Origin: Catonia carolina
Lineage: Eukaryota > Arthropoda > Insecta > Hemiptera > Achilidae
NCBI GenBank assembly: GCA_035578175.1
Contig: JAQMRL010000006.1
Location: forward strand, 18,883,506-18,947,505
Direction: 5' to 3'
Length of the DNA: 64,000 bases
The notes under the pieces were generated by a model that saw only the letters and a list, made by a program, of their open reading frames with translations, was not told the origin of the DNA and searched no databases. The number at the start of each line of letters is the position of its first letter. The stretch's first letter is position 1. A program made the position numbers and the translations under genes. Positions 10,345 through 21,000 of the stretch are shown here, one piece after another.

Positions 10345-11273
10345 ACTTTCTCTTACCTATATGAATATATATAGGAAGGAAAGTATTGTTTTCATGTCGA
10401 TTTTTCAAAATCGAGTTTTCACCGGATCTATACGTTTTCAGACCCCCTGAACCCAAAAAACATGTTTTTAGCGATTGGTGAGTGTGTGTGTGTGTGTGTG
10501 TGTCTGTCTGTGTGTGAACAGAATAGGCTATCTCTAGAACGGAACATCGTACGAACTTGAAACTTAAGTTACATACCACTACCGGACCCGACACGAACAT
10601 TTTCATCAAAATCGGTCAACCGGAAGTAGTAGTTTATTCGTATAATTTTTCACTTTTTTGCGATTTTCTCAAAAACTGGTCCTACGATTTTTTTAAAAAT
10701 CGCCTGGTTTACTCAATTTTTTATTCTCTACAAGATAGGGTAGGCGCCATGTTTGCTGAAATTCTGCGTGAGGCTGTTTTTACGTAAAAACATTTTCTTT
10801 TTAAGATTGCGGCTTCAATATGCATTTTAGCGCAAAACGTTATATAATAAAAGTTGTAGAGAATGTAAAATTCTACAACTTTAATTTCAAACATATTTTT
10901 GTATAACGCTTAGTTTAGCGGTAATTAGCGTTTTTCTGGTTTTTTCTCACGAAAACGTGTGAAAAATCTATTTTTTTAAGATTTCGGCCTTAGAATGCAT
11001 TTTACGACAAAAGTGTATAAAATAAAATTTATAGGAAATTAAGAGATCCACAACTTTTATTTTAAGCATTTTTTGTACAGTGCCTAGTTTAGCGTGAATG
11101 AGCGATTTTCCGTATTTTTAAGCTAAACTGAGGTCGATTTTAATTTTGGGTATTTCACTAATGTTTTTTGAGGTTAGTTTTTTGTTCATTTCTAATGTTT
11201 TAATACTAATGTTAGGTTTATTGTTAATTATTTGCATTGGTAAGAGAAAGTTGTGTGAGTGTTTCACACCAGA
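10345..11273 (+). mobile_element. family A copy A4, full length
   Basis: ACTTTCTCTTACC start after T-run; GT tract at 10481-10515; the internal hairpin pair GTTGTAGA and TCTACAAC near 10853-10880; right subterminal repeat and hairpin ending CAGA before a T-run. Like several other copies it holds a 76-codon open frame at 10557-10787, which varies between copies and has no known motif. Confidence 0.9.
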
Positions 11274-12315
11274 TTTTTTTTATTGATTAACCTTTTGATA
11301 AAATTTCGACAAATTCTTCCGGAAAATACAACGTATATAATTATATTTTTTTTGTTGGAACTACGTTGAGATGTCAGGATAAGTATTAACAATTAAGATA
11401 GGGTGGCTGCCATCGTTTGAGATAACACATGTACTTTTACCCACGCACATTCACATGTTCTACTTATAGGGGAAGACTGTGGAATGAGACAAGTAAACAG
11501 ACGGATGGGGGGAAATTGAATGATTGAACTTTTTATGACTGTATTAGAGAAACGGAATTAGTACCATCACATCAATCCCCTCTTCCAGTCTTAATTTCTA
11601 GTGACCTCTTATTAAAAGGATGGATGGGAATTCACGTAGGGGATTTATCAAAGGGAGGGTAAATTGATTTTCCCTGTAAAAAGAACAGGTTATAAGGGTT
11701 GCTTCGTGAATTGTTTTATTTCCTTTTAAGTATTCTATCAATAAGTTAAGCACTGAGGAATTTAAAATGTTACTTTATTTCAGTTTGTACAACTTATTAC
11801 TTAACATAGAAACGTGAAACAATACAGGAAATATATTAATGCGTTCGATGACATAAAGTACTTCAGAAAACCTCAAAAATTTTAGGTTGTTGTAGTTGTG
11901 GGACGAATGAATAGTTTTCATAATCGAATAAATCCAGTAATTCGTTCTTGTTACGAACACATCACTACCTGTCGGGTTTGTTTAGTCTGTCTCTCTCTCA
12001 CTCATGTCACGTATTCCATCATCCCCACTTTGTTTCTGTGTACTTTGACTCAAACCCCGTTCGTTATAATTCTCTATTAGAGACACTTCGATTCGCGTCC
12101 GGCGTCATCCGCAGATACAGACATGAGAAACCAAGAAATGACGGTTTTTATGCACATTAAACTTATTAATTAAATATTAAATACAAATTAATATTAAATA
12201 TATTAATATTAAATTCAAGGAGAAACAATAAAAATGCTGAGATTCGCCGATGATTAAGTAGTTTTAGCCGAGACACTAGAGGATGTCTTAAATGGAATGG
12301 ATAAGATCTTAGATG
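11274..12315. other. unclassified AT-rich stretch
   Basis: No recognised repeat or gene; short open frames near 11775-12160 have no motifs. Confidence 0.4.
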
Positions 12316-12403
12316 GTAGGCCTAAACTATTGAAAAAGATAAAAAAAACCAAAAATTGAAATTTTGAGTTAAAACCGTCGTCCCATCTGCCCTTAAGGGG
12401 TAC
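12316..12403 (-). repeat. family B end fragment (B3)
   Basis: On the minus strand, GACGACGGTTTTAACTCAAA and AATAGTTTAGGCCTA match the left end of family B copies at 28695 and 43781. Only about 85 bases are left, next to a TTAA. Confidence 0.6.
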
Positions 12404-12539
12404 GTCCTGTGTTGTCTGGGGCGTATTCGTAACAGTGAAATCATTTTTTTTTTATTCGGCAACTGAATTATTCGGGTTCGCCTTTATTCGAATTTAAAAA
12501 AAAAACTTTCTATACTTTTTCATGGATATCCAAAGCCCA

Positions 12540-12650
12540 AACTACACACTACTATATAGTTTACTATAGTATACTATAGTTACTATAGTTTATAGTTGTA
12601 CTATATAGTTTATAGTGGTGTATTTACATGAACTATAGTGTAGAAATAAC
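12540..12650. repeat. palindromic ACTATAG-rich patch
   Basis: ACTATAG and its complement CTATAGT recur many times, and CACTACTATATAGTTTA and its inverted counterpart TATAGTTTATAGTGGTG lie about 60 bases apart. It can fold into a hairpin. Probably a degenerate AT-rich simple repeat. Confidence 0.55.
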
Positions 12651-13440
12651 TGGGTTAGTATTTTTACATAAATTCACCTAATTAGTTTTTGATAGTATAA
12701 CCTATATTGTGGACTACATATTATGTTTTACTCCAATACATGTTATAATGTTTGTATTTTTCGATTAAACAAACTAATTTTTTTTGAGGTCTCATATTTT
12801 TTTTTTAAACTACATATTAACAACCAAAATCAACGGTTCGTTCAGTAAGCTCAAAAATAAATAAAAAAATTTTATTTTTGTAATTTTTTACCAGATTTGC
12901 CGATGGGATTTAAAATATTGTTGTACAATTTAACAGATTTATCATTTGTACAATCTTTCATGTGTGAACACAGAATATTTTCATCCGCATGGTAATATAT
13001 CATTATAATCTCAGCATGGTGTCTTCAAATTTGCAAACAAATGTGTGAAATAGCTGTTCCTTTATTTTTAATTTTATATCAGGCTTCTTATAAGATTATA
13101 AAATGTAAAAAATGGTTTATAAATTATAATTTACAGTTATATCGATTTATAATGCTGTTAAGTTTTTGCATTATTATGTTAGAATTTTTATATTAATTAT
13201 AAAATTGTGTTAAGTCCTTTGATAAGTTGTAGATTAGTAATTAAAAAGTTCGGAAATTTATCTTGTTAAAAAATGGTTTCAGTCACATAAACAGCCAGTT
13301 GTCTAGCGTTAGGCCTAAACTTATTCAGAAGTGTAAATTTGAGAATACACGTTTTACTTTGAAAAGGTTTAAACAAGTCTTTCATTACTTGACATTATGT
13401 GAGATCTTTTTACTCGTTGTTTTTTCTCGTATCGTCCCAG
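12651..13440. other. AT-rich stretch without recognised features
   Basis: Only T-runs and low-complexity sequence. Confidence 0.4.
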
Positions 13441-13449
13441 TTTCAGGCC

Positions 13450-13905
13450 ATGTGAGGTGACGTAGAAGTTTCTGGAAGCTCTTTTTGCAGCCACATTCTC
13501 AGCATTGGTTCACATGTAGGGTTTTCTCTTTTCTGTTGTCCACCAGGTGTTCTGTTTTTGATCTTCATGGAAGGCCTTACAGTCCTTCATTAGTTGTCTG
13601 AATTTGGTTCGGTTCATTAAGTTTTCTCTGTCTATTCCGGTTTTCTCAATATTTTTTTTTTATTTCTTTAAACCATTTATCCGACACCTTAGTTCTATTG
13701 CTTAGTGTCTTGAAAATTTGTTTTGTCATCCACAATCTATAAAGGTGTTGATAAAATTTTAGTCTTCTTTTTGCAATCGCTTACATTAATCGTTTACTTT
13801 CCTTGAACAGTTCTTCTCGACCTCTTAAAGTATATTGTCCATACACTATCTTCGGAGCCATTATCTTACGGAGGATCATTTTATCAGATGTCAAGTATTC
13901 AAATT
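13450..13905 (-). pseudogene. LINE reverse transcriptase C-terminal fragment
   Basis: Minus-strand reading from about 13905 gives KMILRKIMAPKIVYGQYTLR, then a segment ending KRRLKFYQHLYRLWMTKQIF and SDKWFKEIKK. A run of A's then shifts the frame to DRENLMNRTKFRQLMKDCKA and QNTWWTTEKRKPYM. The pattern (RRxL.FY.HL.R, then WFKE, then a WT.E basic tail) is the C-terminal tail found downstream of the polymerase domain in a class of insect non-LTR elements. It has at least two in-frame stops and one frameshift. The same tail recurs at 22123, 38063 and 56585. Confidence 0.65.
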
Positions 13906-13948
13906 CGTAACTTGTGTAACTTTGAAACCATTTTAAATTCGTGTATTA

Positions 13949-14033
13949 GAGTCTAGAGGTAAAGTCGTCTCCGAAAATCAGCTGTTAAACAGCTGATTTT
14001 GGCGACGACTTTACCTCTAGACCAACTCGGTCT
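13949..14033. repeat. fold-back fragment of SINE E head (E9)
   Basis: Two SINE E heads are joined in inverted orientation: GTCTAGAGGTAAAGTCGTC (13951-13969) and its complement at 14004-14022, with the SINE palindrome between them. Arms are about 36 bases with only a small mismatch near the middle. Neither head continues into a SINE body. Confidence 0.85.
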
Positions 14034-14406
14034 AGAGTTTAAAACAAAAATATAAACATTACAATTTATGAACGCGGGTATATGCAAAAAAATATTATTA
14101 ACCCTACATCAATTTAGTACAACAGGAGTGTCCGCATACCGTAATGGTTAAATGTTAGTCATTACGAGCAAAATGTATATCCAATTAAAGATCAGCAAAC
14201 ATCACTAAATTACTTCAATAATAAGGCAATGAAAATAAGGTGTATCAATTAAAATAATAATAATAATAAAGCTAATGATTCATTAAACCAAGTTAATTGG
14301 AAAATTAATAGACATAATCATAACATAAAACTTGTAAAATGATTTTCAATTACAGTTTGAATTAAGTTAACTTAATAAGACAATTTAGGAATACTAATTA
14401 TTTTAA

Positions 14407-14407
<1 letters not shown>
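14034..14407. other. AT-rich stretch
   Basis: No recognised features except a short (AAT)n run near 14252-14268. Confidence 0.4.

Positions 14408-14408
<1 letters not shown>

Positions 14409-14470
<62 letters not shown>
14409..14470. repeat. perfect (GT)31 microsatellite
   Basis: 62 bases of uninterrupted GT dinucleotides, outside any family A copy. Confidence 0.97.
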
Positions 14471-14474
<4 letters not shown>

Positions 14475-15591
14475 TCTTTATAAATATAGTAAGTACATAA
14501 ATTGAATAAGTAATGTTGATAGAGAAGGATACATGTAAGAGAGAAATATATGGAATGACAAAGAGAGTGGTATAAAACGGGGTAACTTTAATTTGGTATG
14601 TGTTTTAGTGTGTACATTAAGAAGGACGTAAGAAAAGCTATACTTCTACAACTGAAGAACTTTACGCTTGGGAATTTTCAACCAAACAACCAACCAACCG
14701 ACGAACGAACGTGTAAAATAACTTAACGTTGAATGTTCGCGTCTGTTTCCGTCGTTACTAACAAACCATAAGTTAAGCTTAAGACAATATTTATACTCAT
14801 TAACTTAAACGATGGGTTTCAGCTACCCAACATTTTACTTTATATGTACATAGTGTAAGTAATTTCTTTTAGTACTTGGTATAACAATTATAATGGATGG
14901 AATTTAAGGGAGGAAGCAATTATAATAATAATAATATTATCTAGTTCAAAACCCGAATGAAGGTAGAAACGCACACAATGCGCCACGATTAGATAGAAGA
15001 TTTTGATTAAAAACGATTACCAATCCCTCTTGTTTGATTAATAAAAAAAAACAAACTATATTCTTCGCTCTTACCTTAAAAAAAGAAGGAAAGAAATAAC
15101 TAAAATAAACATAATAAAGAAATCAAATATTTATATAAATTTCTAATTAGTTTAATAAGGAGATTATCAACAAATTAATGAAACGTTATTAAATTGATAT
15201 TTCAGTTGGAAAGAAGATTAAAAGGAAATTATTCCCTGATATTAACAAAAAGTGTGTCAATAACCGAACAAATTTTTTAAATAAATTTACTTAAAAAGTT
15301 TTCACTGTTATATTTAACGTTATAATTATTGATACGAATATACATAACCGGTGATATAAACATTAACGATACAAAAAGAATCCTCAAAAATGTTGATCTT
15401 AAAATTGTAAAGGAATTTTGGGTAAACAATAAGAGAAAAGGAAGAAAACTAAATAGCTGAAATTAATAAAATTAGATTGCCATGAGGAGGTTTCGGAAAA
15501 TTTATATGGATATTGATGAATACTTACATTTGGTATTACCGTTTTGTTTATTTACAACGGTAACTATCCATGTAACAAGTTGAATGGTTGC
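14471..15591. other. AT-rich stretch without recognised features
   Basis: Short (CAAC)n-like patch near 14683-14710 and AAT runs near 14920-14935. No gene-like frame. Confidence 0.4.
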
Positions 15592-15941
15592 TTTTTTTTT
15601 AATTCCTAATATGTGTTCGTTGCAAACTGTTCAATTCAGAACAATAAGCAACCCCATGACCCAATGAGATGAGGATGATATGTATATGAAGTGTAAATGA
15701 GGTGTAGTCTTGTACAGACCCAGGTCGACCACTCCTGAGAGAGTACGGTTAATTCAACCCCAACCATCAAAGTGCACCGGCAATCACTGTCTAGTATTCA
15801 AATCCGTATAAAAGTAACTATCTTTACTAGGATTTGAACCAGGAACCTTCGTCTCCGAAAATCAGCTGTTAAACAGCTGATTTTGGCGACGACTTTACCT
15901 CTAGACCAACCCGGTGGGTTAGTTATAAGGTTAGCAACTCG
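15592..15941 (-). repeat. SINE family E (E3) with 10-bp target duplication
   Basis: Complete minus-oriented copy. GAATGGTTGC flanks it at 15582-15591 and 15942-15951. Between the usual head end (CCCGGTGGGTT, near 15920) and the right duplication lie about 21 extra bases not found in other copies. These would be extra sequence 5' of the SINE head. Confidence 0.88.
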
Positions 15942-15951
15942 GAATGGTTGC

Positions 15952-16348
15952 TATAAAAAATAAAGTGATCGTTTCTCATTCTTTCTCTTCCGAAAAGAAC
16001 AATGGATGCATTCTTTCCAGGATAATCAGTAGGCCTACACACTAAATAATGTATTAAATGCAACTACAATCAAAATGTAAATTTCGAAAAAAGTGGGTAT
16101 GTAAGTTACAAAACAAATAAATCGCATGAATGGTTCCGTTTAAGCCATCGTTTTTACTATAGCTTCCGGATAAATTAGTGGCAAAATAATTTTCGTATAA
16201 TTCAACCCATTTTTCCTAATATTAATTAGTCATCGGCATTCTTTTGTTTTCAAAATTTCAAAGACCTTTCAAATTTGGATTAATAGAAAAAATTTACAAC
16301 CGGCTAAATTAAAATAAATATGTAGCCTAATTTTGCAACAATAAACAA
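15952..16348. other. AT-rich stretch
   Basis: Nothing recognised. Confidence 0.4.
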
Positions 16349-16813
16349 TTTTTTTTTATTCCTAATTTGAGTACGTTGCAACCTGTTCAATTCAAAACAA
16401 TAAACAATGACGTGTAAATGAGGTGTAGTCTTGTACAGACCCAGGCCGACGATTCCTGAGAGTATGGTTAATTAAACCCCCACCATCAAAGTACACCGGT
16501 ATCCGCTGTCTAGTATTCAAACCCATCCGCCGCGAGTCAGCTGTTCAACCGCTGATTTTCAGAGACGAAGGTTCCTGGTTCAAATCCTAGTAAAGGTAGT
16601 TTTTTTATACGGGTTTGAATACTAGACAGTGGTTACCGATGTACTTTGATGGTTGGGGTTTAATTAACCATACTCTCTCAGGAATGGTCGGCCTGGGTCT
16701 GTACAAGACTACACCTCATTTACACGTCATACACATCATCCTCATCTCATTGGGTTGCTTATTGTTCTAAATTGAACAGATTGCAACGTACACAAATTAG
16801 GAATAAAAAAAAA
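16349..16813. repeat. inverted dimer of SINE E without tRNA heads (E4/E5)
   Basis: 16349-16527 is a minus-oriented SINE E body with its T-rich tail at the left. From about 16536 a plus-oriented copy starts inside the palindrome (CAGCTGTTCAACCGCTGA), continues through B-box GGTTCAAATCC and ends in an A-run at 16813. Both tails point outward and both heads upstream of the palindrome are missing. E4 also lacks about 40 bases near 16408. Confidence 0.85.
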
Positions 16814-16870
16814 ATTAAAAAAATTTTTGTTAATATTGTGTTAACTGTTTAAAAATGTCTTGAAGGACAG

Positions 16871-17095
16871 CTTGTTGTTGTTAAGGTCAACAGGCGAAAG
16901 GCTGGTTTGAACCTCTTAAGTTAAACGAGGAGTGAGGTAGTTTACCATTGTCTTCTTCAATCGTTGGAAAGTTATGCTTATTAGCATGTCAGGCCCTTTG
17001 AAAAGCTTCTACTTACCACCCTGCAAATGATAACTTCACTTCGTTCACCACAGGGTCTACCTGAATAATCAAATTCATTACTATTGTAGGAAATA
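16871..17095 (+). repeat. family C repeat, truncated (C3)
   Basis: Starts TTGTTGTTGTTAAGGTCAAC, then GCGAAAGGCTGGTTTGAACC, and reaches CACAGGGTCTACCTGAATAA. Missing the distal part. Confidence 0.75.
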
Positions 17096-17193
17096 ACTCT
17101 GACCTTACCTTACCTTATGTCAACTAAGCTGAGACCTAAGTATTTCTACGTAATTCTACAACTTAAGTATTTCTAATTAATTATAATTGAATT

Positions 17194-17640
17194 GGTCTGG
17201 TCCGTTCTCTTGTACGGAGTAGAGGCATGGACGTTGAAAACAAACAGTATCAGCAAACTTGAGGCCTTTGAGATGTGGACCCTGCGACGAATGATGAGAG
17301 TGTCGTGGGTTGATCATGTGACGAACGAGGACATCCTGAGAAGAGCTGGTTTGGTGGATCGTGAGCTTTTCGAGACTATTAAAACAAGAAAGACTGGGTA
17401 CCTTGGACACATACTGCGTGGGGAGCGTTATCATTTCCAGCGGCTTATTCTTCAGGGTAGAATAGAGGGAGGAGGAAGAGGAAGAGGTAGAAGAAGGTTA
17501 TCCTGGCTACGGAACATACGGCAGTGGACAGGGATACGAGACTTCCAGGCATTGCAGGAGGCTGCAATTGATAGAGTAATATGATGTGAGCGAGGATGGA
17601 CGCCTACGCAGGAATCTGCATGGCACTTTAAGAAGAGAAG
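17194..17640 (+). mobile_element. 5'-truncated LINE insertion with 11-bp target duplication
   Basis: A reverse transcriptase C-terminal coding piece plus short 3' end ending AAGAAGAGAAG. It is flanked by a perfect 11-bp duplication, ATAATTGAATT at 17183-17193 and 17641-17651. Severe 5' truncation and a direct repeat at the target are the hallmarks of target-primed reverse transcription. There is no long poly(A). Confidence 0.88.
17195..17584 (+). pseudogene. LINE reverse transcriptase C-terminus (truncated)
   Basis: About 129 codons open to a stop at 17582-17584. It begins in mid-protein (VWSVLLYGVEAWTLK). Recognisable blocks of insect endonuclease-reverse transcriptase C-termini follow: LEAFEMWTLRRMMRVSWVDH, then RKTGYLGHILRG and then the basic GRGRGRRRLSWLRN. 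The polymerase YXDD site and the endonuclease lie upstream and were never inserted. No stop or frameshift interrupts the remaining part, so the insertion is probably fairly young. There is no true start codon; the first bases follow the target duplication directly. Exact clade (RTE-like or a related group) cannot be decided from this part. Confidence 0.85.
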
Positions 17641-17651
17641 ATAATTGAATT

Positions 17652-18626
17652 ATCAGCTAAACCACCGAAGTTTATTCAATTAACGTGCATTAATTACATG
17701 AAATTCAAAAATCAATTAAATCTTAATTGACTTATTTAAAATAAACACTTACATGTGGTTTTTTTAAAGATTTAAAATCAATTAAAATATTTGAATCCAA
17801 TAAACATCCGTTGTTTTGCAGTTCAATAAGCATCCTTGTAATTTTCTAATTTAATTTTAAAGTGTTAGTTCTTAAGAAAAGAAATAGTTTCTTCCATTGT
17901 AGTCAAAGGTTTATTACTTTACCAGTAACTACTAGTTTGATCTTAGTAGTTTTCAATTTGTGTTTAGTACTTGAAAAACAAATTAAATTTGAAGTAAGTC
18001 ATTTAGAAATACTTGTTGAATACTATAGAAACGGTGATAAATTAATTTCTAAAAGACATTTTACCGAATCGTTTTATACTAATATATTTGTTAATAGAAG
18101 TCTGTTGGTTTATTATCTTAAAATTCTTCCTTCTGTAATTAATTTGTTTGTTTTTTTTACTACTGATTGAATTAATTAATAATTTTTTTAACAAAATAAT
18201 AGGCATATTTTATGATAACCATATTTTTGTTTTGTTTAATCAATCATTTTTAATTGAGTATAGAAATATTTTTTTCATAGCTTCTGTTGTTATTGATTTT
18301 AGACATTTTTAAAAACCGGAAATAAAGTATAAAAATTACGGCTTTCCATCTGAATCGGTCATTTCAGAAAGCCCTTCAGTAAAAAAAACTTAACTTTTGG
18401 AAAACTAATAACTTGTCAATTAAAAAAATATTAAAAAATGTAAATTGTTTAGAAGGCTGTATCCTTTAACATAAATTATAGCCTACTTTTGTCTTTTTAA
18501 AGATAAGCCACTTGTTTAAAAAAAAAATAAAAATTTAGACTTAAGTTGTTTCTGAAATAAATTGCAGTAAAATGTTTACTTCTGTTGTTTTCTGTAAAAT
18601 ACGTTGTTAACCCTGAAGAATACGTT
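17652..18626. other. AT-rich stretch without recognised genes
   Basis: An open frame of 102 codons at 17862-18170 has AT-rich, Leu/Phe/Ile-heavy composition and no motif; I do not call it a gene. No repeats recognised. Confidence 0.45.
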
Positions 18627-18838
18627 GTTAACCCACCGGATTGGTCTAGAGGTAAAGTCGTCGCCAAAATCAGCTATTTAACAGCTGATTTTCGGAGACG
18701 AATGTTCCTGGTTCAAATCTTAGTAAAGGTACTTTTATACGGATTTGAATGCTAGACAGTGGTTGCCGGTTTACTTTGATGGTTGGGGTTCAATTAACCA
18801 TACTCTCTCAGGAATGGTCGACTTGAGTCTGTACAAGA
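18627..18838 (+). repeat. SINE family E, 3'-truncated (E6)
   Basis: Head CCCACCGGATTGGTCTAGAG, palindrome, B-box GGTTCAAATCT, body as far as GTCTGTACAAGAC, then it joins family A fragment A5. Confidence 0.85.
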
Positions 18839-18847
18839 CAAGATAAA

Positions 18848-19122
18848 TGGGTTTTTAAGATTTCGGCCGTAATGAACGACAAAAATGAATTTAATCAAAT
18901 TTATTGGAAATTAAAAGATCTACAACTTTTATGTTAAGCATTTTTCTCTACAGAGCGTAGAGTAGCGTCAAGGAGTGATTTTCTATACTCATTTTATGTC
19001 ATTCACTCACGATTGAAATAAAATTAGTTTTTTTGTGTATTTCTAATGTTTTGTTACTAATGTTAGGATATATTGTTCATTTTGCATTGGCAAGAGGAAG
19101 TCGTGTGAGTGTTCACACCAGA
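18848..19122 (+). mobile_element. family A 3' part (A5)
   Basis: Begins GTTTTTAAGATTTCGGCCGT and runs to the right terminus with the hairpin GTGTGAGTGTTCACAC and CAGA before a T-run. The left two thirds are missing. Confidence 0.85.
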
Positions 19123-20094
19123 TTTTTTTTTTTTGTATTAAATTTATTCCAAATTTAAATCTTGAATTTTTTGTTTAAATGTAAATATTTAAACGAGAAT
19201 AAAAATTTTGCAATAAATATTAATACCGAAGAAGATATTACATTATTTTCAATCTAATATTGCAAAGGATGTTATTATATATATAAGAAGGGGAAGAAAA
19301 AGGGGAAACCAAGTGACAAGATGACATATTATTTAGGGGAAATAATAAAAATATTCATTTCTTTTATACTATAAAATAATATCGTGAAAACAAAAGTTTA
19401 ACAATATTGCTTCTAAATAAAAAAAAGTAAAATGAAATGCTGTGTATTATTTACATCGGGGAACGAAAAATATAAAGTCATTTTGAATTAAAAAAATGAA
19501 TGTACGACTATTATCCGTGACACGAATGTTTTATCAGAAATTACTCTGTGTTGTACACAATACTGTCTGTAATGTTGAACTGAAATGGAATTTGGTTATA
19601 AGAATTTTTTAATAAAAAAATTAATGGATGGATATTATAATTTTAATTTTTTTGTGTTTTTATATAACATAACTTTTTCATATTAACCAATTGTTGCTAG
19701 AAATATAATGAATAAAATGGGTTTAGAATTATTATTCAGGTCAATCCATCATATTTACGATACTACTAAATAAAATCATTTTCTGGGATTCAACTTCTCG
19801 AATTGGAATAAAACGTTAACCAGGCGAGTCATGGGGGAATATATTTTTAAAAACCGTCCTGGATTACTTTTTTGCTGGTCAAATCGGAACGAATGAGACG
19901 CTTACACTTTAGTGTAGTTCATTTAGTTCATAGTGGTTTTAGAAATTTTACATGATTACCTTTAATTTAATGTGGAACTTGTTGAAGCTTCGTCATGCCA
20001 CTCAAAATCAGTGGTTTGGACAGACTCAGTCAAAGCGCCGCCGAACTGTGAACATATTTGTCTTAATTATTATAAAGACAGTAATTAATCGATT
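19123..20094. other. AT-rich stretch
   Basis: No recognised repeat or coding sequence. Confidence 0.4.
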
Positions 20095-20360
20095 TGTTGT
20101 CATTAGTCCATCGACTGGTTTGCTTTAATTCTTTCTTGCACCAGTTGTATCATGTGTACATACCTGCACCCTACATGTTTTGTAATTTGCTTTAAATATT
20201 CTAACCTTTACCCCTTCCCCTACAATTCACTCTCATTATTACCCTTCATTCTTGATTGACTAATACCTGGATTGTCTTAAAATATGCCCCACTAGCCTGT
20301 CCCTTCTTCTGGTAAGATGTTTCTACATACTTCTTTCATCCGCTCGTTTTCATGGTTTTT
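20095..20360 (-). pseudogene. LINE reverse transcriptase 3' end, decayed
   Basis: Plus-strand CATTAGTCCATCGACTGGTT is the antisense of a LINE stop region that is very common in insect genomes. The minus-strand reading gives RRDRLVGHILR-like and KGNNESE pieces, then KPVDGLMT at the end, with several stops and shifts. Related to, but not the same as, the fragment at 17194. Old, non-functional. Confidence 0.55.
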
Positions 20361-20585
20361 CTACAAGTTGAAAAAAACGTAGTGGAGACTGTATGTGGCA
20401 GTTAGAATAAAGCATATTGAATTACATGCTACTATGTAGTTTACTAACGAACAGTTTTTCTTTAGCAATATTACTCCACCCCCTTGTATCATTATGCAGT
20501 CAACCACTGGTGCTACCACGTATTTCTAATATCACTTAGACTACACAGTGTTCTTTAAATATATTAATTTCTAAACTAATTCTTT
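20361..20585. other. unclassified stretch
   Basis: Nothing recognised. Confidence 0.35.
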
Positions 20586-20722
20586 TGTTAATTCTTCTTC
20601 TATTTTCCTTCTTCTTCTTCTACTTCTCCTCCACCCCTCCTGCTCCTTCTCCTCCTCCTCCTCCTCCTTCTCCTTCTGTTTCTTTTTCTTTTCTTATTCT
20701 TCTTCTTCTTTTTCCTTCAAAG
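20586..20722 (-). repeat. polypyrimidine tract (CTT/CCT)n, LINE tail
   Basis: About 135 bases almost purely C and T on the plus strand, chiefly CTT and CTC triplets. On the minus strand this is the (GAA/GAG)n tail directly after the LINE fragment that ends at 20723. The same kind of tail follows the LINE end at 63690-63718. It is therefore best read as a LINE 3' tail that has expanded. Confidence 0.7.
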
Positions 20723-21000
20723 GCTTAGGCTGTCGCCTGTTCCGAAATCACAAATTTGAAAGTCTCAGCTTATGTCCAGATTTTCTGAGGACGTCCCACA
20801 TCTCTCCGTCCAACCGGTGCATAACGGTGTACTTGGAGTGTATTCTGTGGTCCGGCATTCTGTCCCCTCCATTGCCCTCGATAAACCTCAATCTTCTCAT
20901 TCAGGCAGTAGACTTTGAGCTCCTTCCTTATATCCATATCCGCACTCTATCCAATCTTGATCATCCCTTAACTCTTCGCAGGAATCTCAAACATTTTCAC
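20723..21000 (-). pseudogene. LINE reverse transcriptase C-terminal fragment
   Basis: Minus-strand segment DIRKELKVYCLNEKIEVYRG followed by QWRGQNAG and, about 20 codons later, PVGRRDVGRPQKIWT then stop. This is the C-terminal block (YxPxGRRDVGRPxKRW) of an insect endonuclease-reverse transcriptase LINE. A preceding RFLRRVKG piece is in another frame, so there is a frameshift, and upstream parts are missing. Its 3' tail is the GAA-rich tract next to it. Confidence 0.75.

Noticed and set aside
17862..18170. 102-codon open frame
   Set aside because: Very AT-rich, hydrophobic low-complexity composition, no motif, and no neighbour or repeat context; chance open frame.
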